NCBI GenBank assembly: GCA_009704065.1
Contig: WLEX01000018.1
Coordinates: 1-11,010 of the forward strand
From: Actinomycetota bacterium
GTDB taxonomy: Bacteria > Actinomycetota > Acidimicrobiia > Acidimicrobiales > Ilumatobacteraceae
Direction: 5' to 3'
DNA: 11,010 nt
Each line of letters opens with the position of its first letter. Position 1 is the first letter of the stretch. The notes beneath the pieces are model-generated. The model saw only the letters and a list, made by a program, of their open reading frames with translations, made no database searches and was not told the DNA's origin. Below, one piece after another: positions 8,416-11,010 of this stretch. Made by a program: the position numbers and the translations under genes.

Positions 8416-8426
8416 GATGGCCTGGG

Positions 8427-8509
8427 TGCCCGAGGTGGGACTCGAACCCACACGTCCTTTCGAACAACGGATTTTGAGTCCGTCGCGTCTGCCATTCCGC
8501 CACTCGGGC
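8427..8509 (-). tRNA. tRNA-Leu, anticodon CAA
   Basis: On the minus strand the 83-nt sequence folds as a class II tRNA. The acceptor strands GCCCGAG (8503-8509) and CTCGGGC (8428-8434) pair, followed by discriminator A at 8427. The D arm is GCG/CGC around a GAATGGCAGA loop. The anticodon stem ACGGA/TCCGT holds the 7-nt loop CTCAAAA with anticodon CAA at 8474-8476, reading UUG. A long variable arm has a GTTC/GGAC stem with a GAAA loop, and the T arm GTGGG/CCCAC has loop TTCGAGT. The long variable arm and A73 discriminator are leucine features. The 3' CCA is not encoded (CCC follows the discriminator). It is the first gene of the minus-strand series and lies only 27 nt before the small helical protein, so the two may share a primary transcript that is processed. 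Confidence 0.97.
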
Positions 8510-8601
8510 CAGGACCGACAAGCGTATCGGGAAGAGGGAGATCAGCCTTACCTTCGAGTAGCACCATTCGTTAGCCCCCTTCCGTCTAAGGTTTTTCAAG
8601 C
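8510..8601. promoter_or_regulatory. Divergent intergenic region between tRNA-Leu and fabD
   Basis: These 92 bp separate the minus-strand block from the plus-strand fatty-acid block, so promoters for both are expected here. On the plus strand CTAAGG at 8585-8590 gives a weak Shine-Dalgarno-like AAGG 11 nt before the fabD ATG. TAAGGT (8587-8592) could alternatively be a poor -10. On the minus strand TACGCT (8526-8521) could be a -10 for the tRNA. None has a recognisable -35 at the right distance, so the role is inferred from gene arrangement and not from a clear promoter. Confidence 0.45.
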
Positions 8602-9777
8602 ATGCTCGCGTTCACATTTCCCGGCCAAGGATCCCAAAGACCCGGAATGGGTCGACCATGGGTCGGTCATGAGAGCTGGGAACTCGTCGACGAAGCGTCC
8701 GACGTTTCGGGTCGCGACGTCAGTGCACTACTCCTTGACGCCGACGCTGAAGAGTTGAAAGACACCCGCAATGCTCAACTCACCACATTCGTATCTTCAT
8801 TGATGGTCCTCGATGCAGTGGAACGTCTTGGAATAGAACCAAGCTTTTGTGCTGGGCACAGCCTCGGCGAATACACGGCACTCACGGCTACAGGCGCGTT
8901 GTCTTTTGAAGATGGTGTGCGTTTAGTTGTTGAGCGCGCCGATGCCATGCATGAAGCGGGTCTCGCCTCTCCTGGCACTATGGCTGCTGTACTCGGCCTC
9001 GATGACGACCAAGTTGAAGTTGCATGTCGCCGAGCAGATAGCGATGTGTGGGTCGCGAACTTTAACGCTCCAGGCCAAGTTGTAATCGCCGGCTCTCCCG
9101 AAGGTGTAGCCGCAGCAGGGGTTATCGCAAAAGAACTTGGCGCCAAGAAGATCATGCCTTTACAAGTCTCTGGCGCATTCCACACTCCCTTTATGACAGC
9201 AGCGAGAGATCGATTGCGCACTGCCATTAACGATGCAGCGCCTCGAGATACGGAAGTTCCCGTTGTATCGAATGTCGACGCTCTGCTTCATGCAACAGGC
9301 GAAGAATGGTCATCGCTTTTGTCAGCGCAATTATCAAATCCCGTTCGATGGAAGCATTGTCTCCTCACTCTTGCCGAACAAGGTGTGACTGGTTTTCTTG
9401 AACTTGGTCCAGGTGGCGTACTCACCGGCATGGCTAAGAGAACAGTCGACTCCGCCCGCACCATCAGCGTTGCCACTCCAGACGAACTCGACAAACTCAT
9501 CGAATGGGTGGACGCATCTGCTCCATTGGCCGCCGGACAAATTGAAGGCGAACATCTTTTTGCAATCGAGCGTCTTGTAGTTAGTCCAGCAGCTGGGATA
9601 TTTACGCCTGTCGGAAATGTGACGAGTGGTTCAAAGATAAGCGTTGGTCACCTAATCGGTCATGTGGGAGACAACGAAGTGCGCTCTCCATTCGCCGGAA
9701 TTGTTCAAAGCTATATCGCGGTCGAAGGTGAACGAGTCACGTCTCGTCAACCAATCGCCTGGTTGCGCACCAACTAA
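8602..9777 (+). CDS. fabD: Malonyl-CoA:ACP transacylase with an unusual C-terminal biotinyl/lipoyl-like domain
   Basis: FabD moves malonyl from CoA to acyl carrier protein, supplying extender units to type II fatty-acid synthesis. The acyltransferase part (1 to about 308) has GQGSQ at 8-12, the nucleophile Ser87 in GHSLGE (85-90), Arg112 in VVERADAM for the malonyl carboxylate, NFNAPGQVVIAG (153-164), His194 in SGAFHTPFM and ELGPGGVLTGM (267-277). E. coli FabD ends at about 309 residues, whereas this protein runs to 391. The extra part (about 320-391) reads like a barrel-sandwich hybrid of the biotinyl/lipoyl type but lacks the modifiable lysine. The ATG start gives the standard FabD N-terminus (MLAFTFPGQG). 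fabH begins 20 nt after the stop, so the two are co-transcribed. The enzymatic role is certain; the role of the tail is unknown. Confidence 0.96.
   Translation: MLAFTFPGQGSQRPGMGRPWVGHESWELVDEASDVSGRDVSALLLDADAEELKDTRNAQLTTFVSSLMVLDAVERLGIEPSFCAGHSLGEYTALTATGALSFEDGVRLVVERADAMHEAGLASPGTMAAVLGLDDDQVEVACRRADSDVWVANFNAPGQVVIAGSPEGVAAAGVIAKELGAKKIMPLQVSGAFHTPFMTAARDRLRTAINDAAPRDTEVPVVSNVDALLHATGEEWSSLLSAQLSNPVRWKHCLLTLAEQGVTGFLELGPGGVLTGMAKRTVDSARTISVATPDELDKLIEWVDASAPLAAGQIEGEHLFAIERLVVSPAAGIFTPVGNVTSGSKISVGHLIGHVGDNEVRSPFAGIVQSYIAVEGERVTSRQPIAWLRTN
9559..9777 (+). other. C-terminal biotinyl/lipoyl-like domain of FabD lacking the lysine
   Basis: This covers FabD residues 320-391. The pattern VVSPAAGIF (326-334), GSKISVGHLIGHVGDN (343-358), VRSPFAGIV (360-368) and EGERVTSRQPIAWL (375-388) parallels the two quasi-symmetric halves of biotin carboxyl carrier and lipoyl domains, including the SP..G turns and the G..V..G.P repeats. 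Where a carrier has EAMKM at the tip of the hairpin, this sequence has the short GHVGDN and no lysine. Lys345 lies elsewhere. I infer a structural or binding role, not cofactor attachment. A linker rich in Ala, Ser and Gly (about 303-316) precedes the domain. Confidence 0.65.
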
Positions 9778-9797
9778 ATCCGAAATACGAGGATCCC

Positions 9798-10748
9798 ATG
9801 CCAACTATCCCATCGAATGTTCGCGGTGCCCGGTTCACCGGCTGGGGCGTCGCATTAGGCGAAAAGATTGTCACGAATGATGACTTAGCGCTCACAATGG
9901 AAACAAGCGATGAATGGATCAGAGAGCGTACGGGTATTCACCGTCGACACATTGGCGGTTCTACAGCTGCAATGAGCATCGAGAGTGGGTCGGCGGCCCT
10001 TGCAATGGCCGGCATTGATCCAGCATCAATCGATGCGCTTGTGCTTGCCACCACCACACCAGATCGTGCAGTTCCAGCCACATCGGCAACCGTACAAAAT
10101 GCTTTAGGCCTTCGCTGTGGAGCATTCGATGTCAATGCTGCCTGTTCTGGATTTGTATACGGGTTAATTAATGCACACGGACTCATTGCCTTGGGTGCAG
10201 AGAGGGTTCTCGTTATTGGTACTGATTCGCTTTCTCGAGTCACAGACTGGACAGATCGCAACACAGCAATTTTATTTGCCGACGGTTCTGGTGCCGCAGT
10301 TTTAGAGAGTACGTCAGGCCATGGTCAGCTACTTGGCTGGGATCTCGATGCCGATGGAAGTGCTGAAGAAATTCTGTTTGCCGAAATTGGCGGATTTATT
10401 CGTATGGATGGCAAAGAAGTATTTCGACGAGCTGTACGAATAATGGTCGATAGCGCACAAAAATCCATGAAGGCAGCGGGAATCACTGCAGACCAGTTGT
10501 CAGTAGTTGTTCCTCACCAGGCAAACATTCGCATCATCACGTCTGCGTGCGACAAATTGGGTGTGCCCATGGAGAAGGTTTCAGTCGTGGTACATGAAAC
10601 AGGTAATACTTCCTCTGCTTCCATACCTCTCGCACTGTTCGGCGACTTCGGACAGGTTCGACCAAAAGAGGGAGACCTTGTTCTGTTGGTTGGTTTTGGC
10701 GCGGGAATGACCGCAGCTAGTGCGGTATTGCAGTGGGGTGCACAATGA
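9798..10748 (+). CDS. fabH: Beta-ketoacyl-ACP synthase III
   Basis: FabH condenses an acyl-CoA starter with malonyl-ACP, the first carbon-carbon bond of type II fatty-acid synthesis. The 316-aa product has normal family length. It shows TSDEWIRERTGI (36-47), the catalytic triad Cys116 in DVNAACSGFVYGL, His240 in VPHQAN and Asn270 in HETGNTSSASIP, the VPATSATVQ segment (92-100), and the C-terminal GFGAGMTAASAVLQW (299-313). The ATG start is supported by GAGG at 9789-9792, 5 nt upstream. Substrate preference (acetyl, branched or long-chain starter) cannot be read with confidence from these residues. The gene lies 20 nt after fabD and its stop overlaps the fabG start as ATGA, so fabD-fabH-fabG form one operon with coupled translation at the last junction. 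Confidence 0.97.
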   Translation: MPTIPSNVRGARFTGWGVALGEKIVTNDDLALTMETSDEWIRERTGIHRRHIGGSTAAMSIESGSAALAMAGIDPASIDALVLATTTPDRAVPATSATVQNALGLRCGAFDVNAACSGFVYGLINAHGLIALGAERVLVIGTDSLSRVTDWTDRNTAILFADGSGAAVLESTSGHGQLLGWDLDADGSAEEILFAEIGGFIRMDGKEVFRRAVRIMVDSAQKSMKAAGITADQLSVVVPHQANIRIITSACDKLGVPMEKVSVVVHETGNTSSASIPLALFGDFGQVRPKEGDLVLLVGFGAGMTAASAVLQWGAQ

Positions 10749-11010
10749 GCCGCGTAGTTCTCGTTACAGGTGGCGCAAAAGGAATCGGACTCGCTTGTGC
10801 GCAGCGATTTGCAGAACTTGGCGACCGCGTTGCGATTACATACAACAGCACACCACCACCTGATGGGTTTCTCGGAATCAAATGCGATATCAACGACACA
10901 GCACAAGTAGACGCCGCATTCACTCAGATCGAAAGCGAGTTAGGTCCTGTCGAAATTCTTGTATCGAATGCAGGAGTAACGAAAGACACGCTTCTGTTAC
11001 GCATGAGTGA
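10745..11010 (+). CDS. fabG: 3-oxoacyl-ACP reductase, MabA/FabG1-like, 5' part only
   Basis: The frame opens with ATG at 10745 and runs off the window edge after 88 complete codons, so roughly the first third of the enzyme is present. FabG reduces 3-oxoacyl-ACP with NADPH in the elongation cycle. Seen: an N-terminal Rossmann beta strand VVLVTGGAKGIG with the dinucleotide-binding TGGxKGIG at residues 8-15, the adenine-pocket acidic residue in KCDI (D48), and SNAG at 74-77, where many family members have NNAG. The catalytic Ser-Tyr-Lys would lie beyond the edge. The pattern GPVEILVSNAG and the overall spacing recall mycobacterial MabA (FabG1), from memory. It overlaps the fabH stop as ATGA and is probably translated by re-initiation. 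Assignment as a short-chain reductase is certain; fabG specificity rests on the operon. Confidence 0.92.
   Translation, partial: MSRVVLVTGGAKGIGLACAQRFAELGDRVAITYNSTPPPDGFLGIKCDINDTAQVDAAFTQIESELGPVEILVSNAGVTKDTLLLRMS

Noticed and set aside
8400..8567. An upstream extension of the 97-aa gene (reading MADATDSKSVV and VRVPPRAP).
   Set aside because: These residues are the translation of the tRNA-Leu sequence itself; the protein start must lie after the tRNA.
8417..8758. A 113-aa plus-strand open frame beginning MAWVPEVGLEPTRPFEQRILSP across the tRNA and the fabD start.
   Set aside because: It is the antisense reading of tRNA-Leu, a well-known spurious protein pattern, and then overlaps fabD out of frame.
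1..11010. Search for CRISPR repeats, insertion sequence ends, integrase or toxin-antitoxin genes.
   Set aside because: No regularly spaced direct repeats, transposase motifs or attachment-site duplications were seen, and both strands are filled by housekeeping genes.

Overview
The window looks like chromosomal housekeeping DNA from an actinomycetote with a moderate base composition (close to 50% G+C by eye). My best guess is the Acidimicrobiia (Ilumatobacter-like) branch, because every gene is actinobacterial in type but the composition is lower than in most of that phylum. The strongest lineage evidence is the order pdtaR-like ANTAR regulator, polA, rpsA, coaE, uvrB. From memory, M. tuberculosis has the same series (Rv1626, Rv1629, Rv1630, Rv1631, Rv1633). 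The partial FabG also resembles the mycobacterial MabA/FabG1 type. The taxonomic placement is inference.

Left block (1-8509, all on the minus strand, read right to left): a tRNA-Leu(CAA); a 97-residue helical protein of unknown function; a PdtaR-type response regulator with an ANTAR RNA-binding domain; DNA polymerase I; a class I SAM-dependent methyltransferase; ribosomal protein S1; dephospho-CoA kinase; and UvrB. Spacing between the protein genes runs from a 4-nt ATGA overlap to 49 nt, so this is probably one long operon or a chain of overlapping transcripts. PolA and UvrB belong to the same repair route: UvrB takes part in damage verification and incision, and Pol I fills the gap. S1 serves translation and CoaE completes CoA synthesis.

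Centre (8510-8601): a 92-bp gap from which the minus-strand block and the plus-strand block diverge. It must hold promoters in both directions, but I see no convincing -35/-10 pair.

Right block (8602-11010, plus strand): a type II fatty-acid synthesis cluster, fabD, fabH, fabG (cut by the window edge). These genes load malonyl groups onto ACP, start the chain, and carry out the first reduction. CoaE on the other side makes the CoA that this pathway uses.

I find no mobile element, CRISPR array, phage gene or clear defence system, and no frameshifted gene. The most unusual feature is FabD, which carries about 80 extra C-terminal residues resembling a biotinyl/lipoyl-type domain without the modifiable lysine. 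Next are the uncharacterised 97-aa protein coupled to the ANTAR regulator, and the non-ATG starts of rpsA (TTG) and uvrB (GTG).
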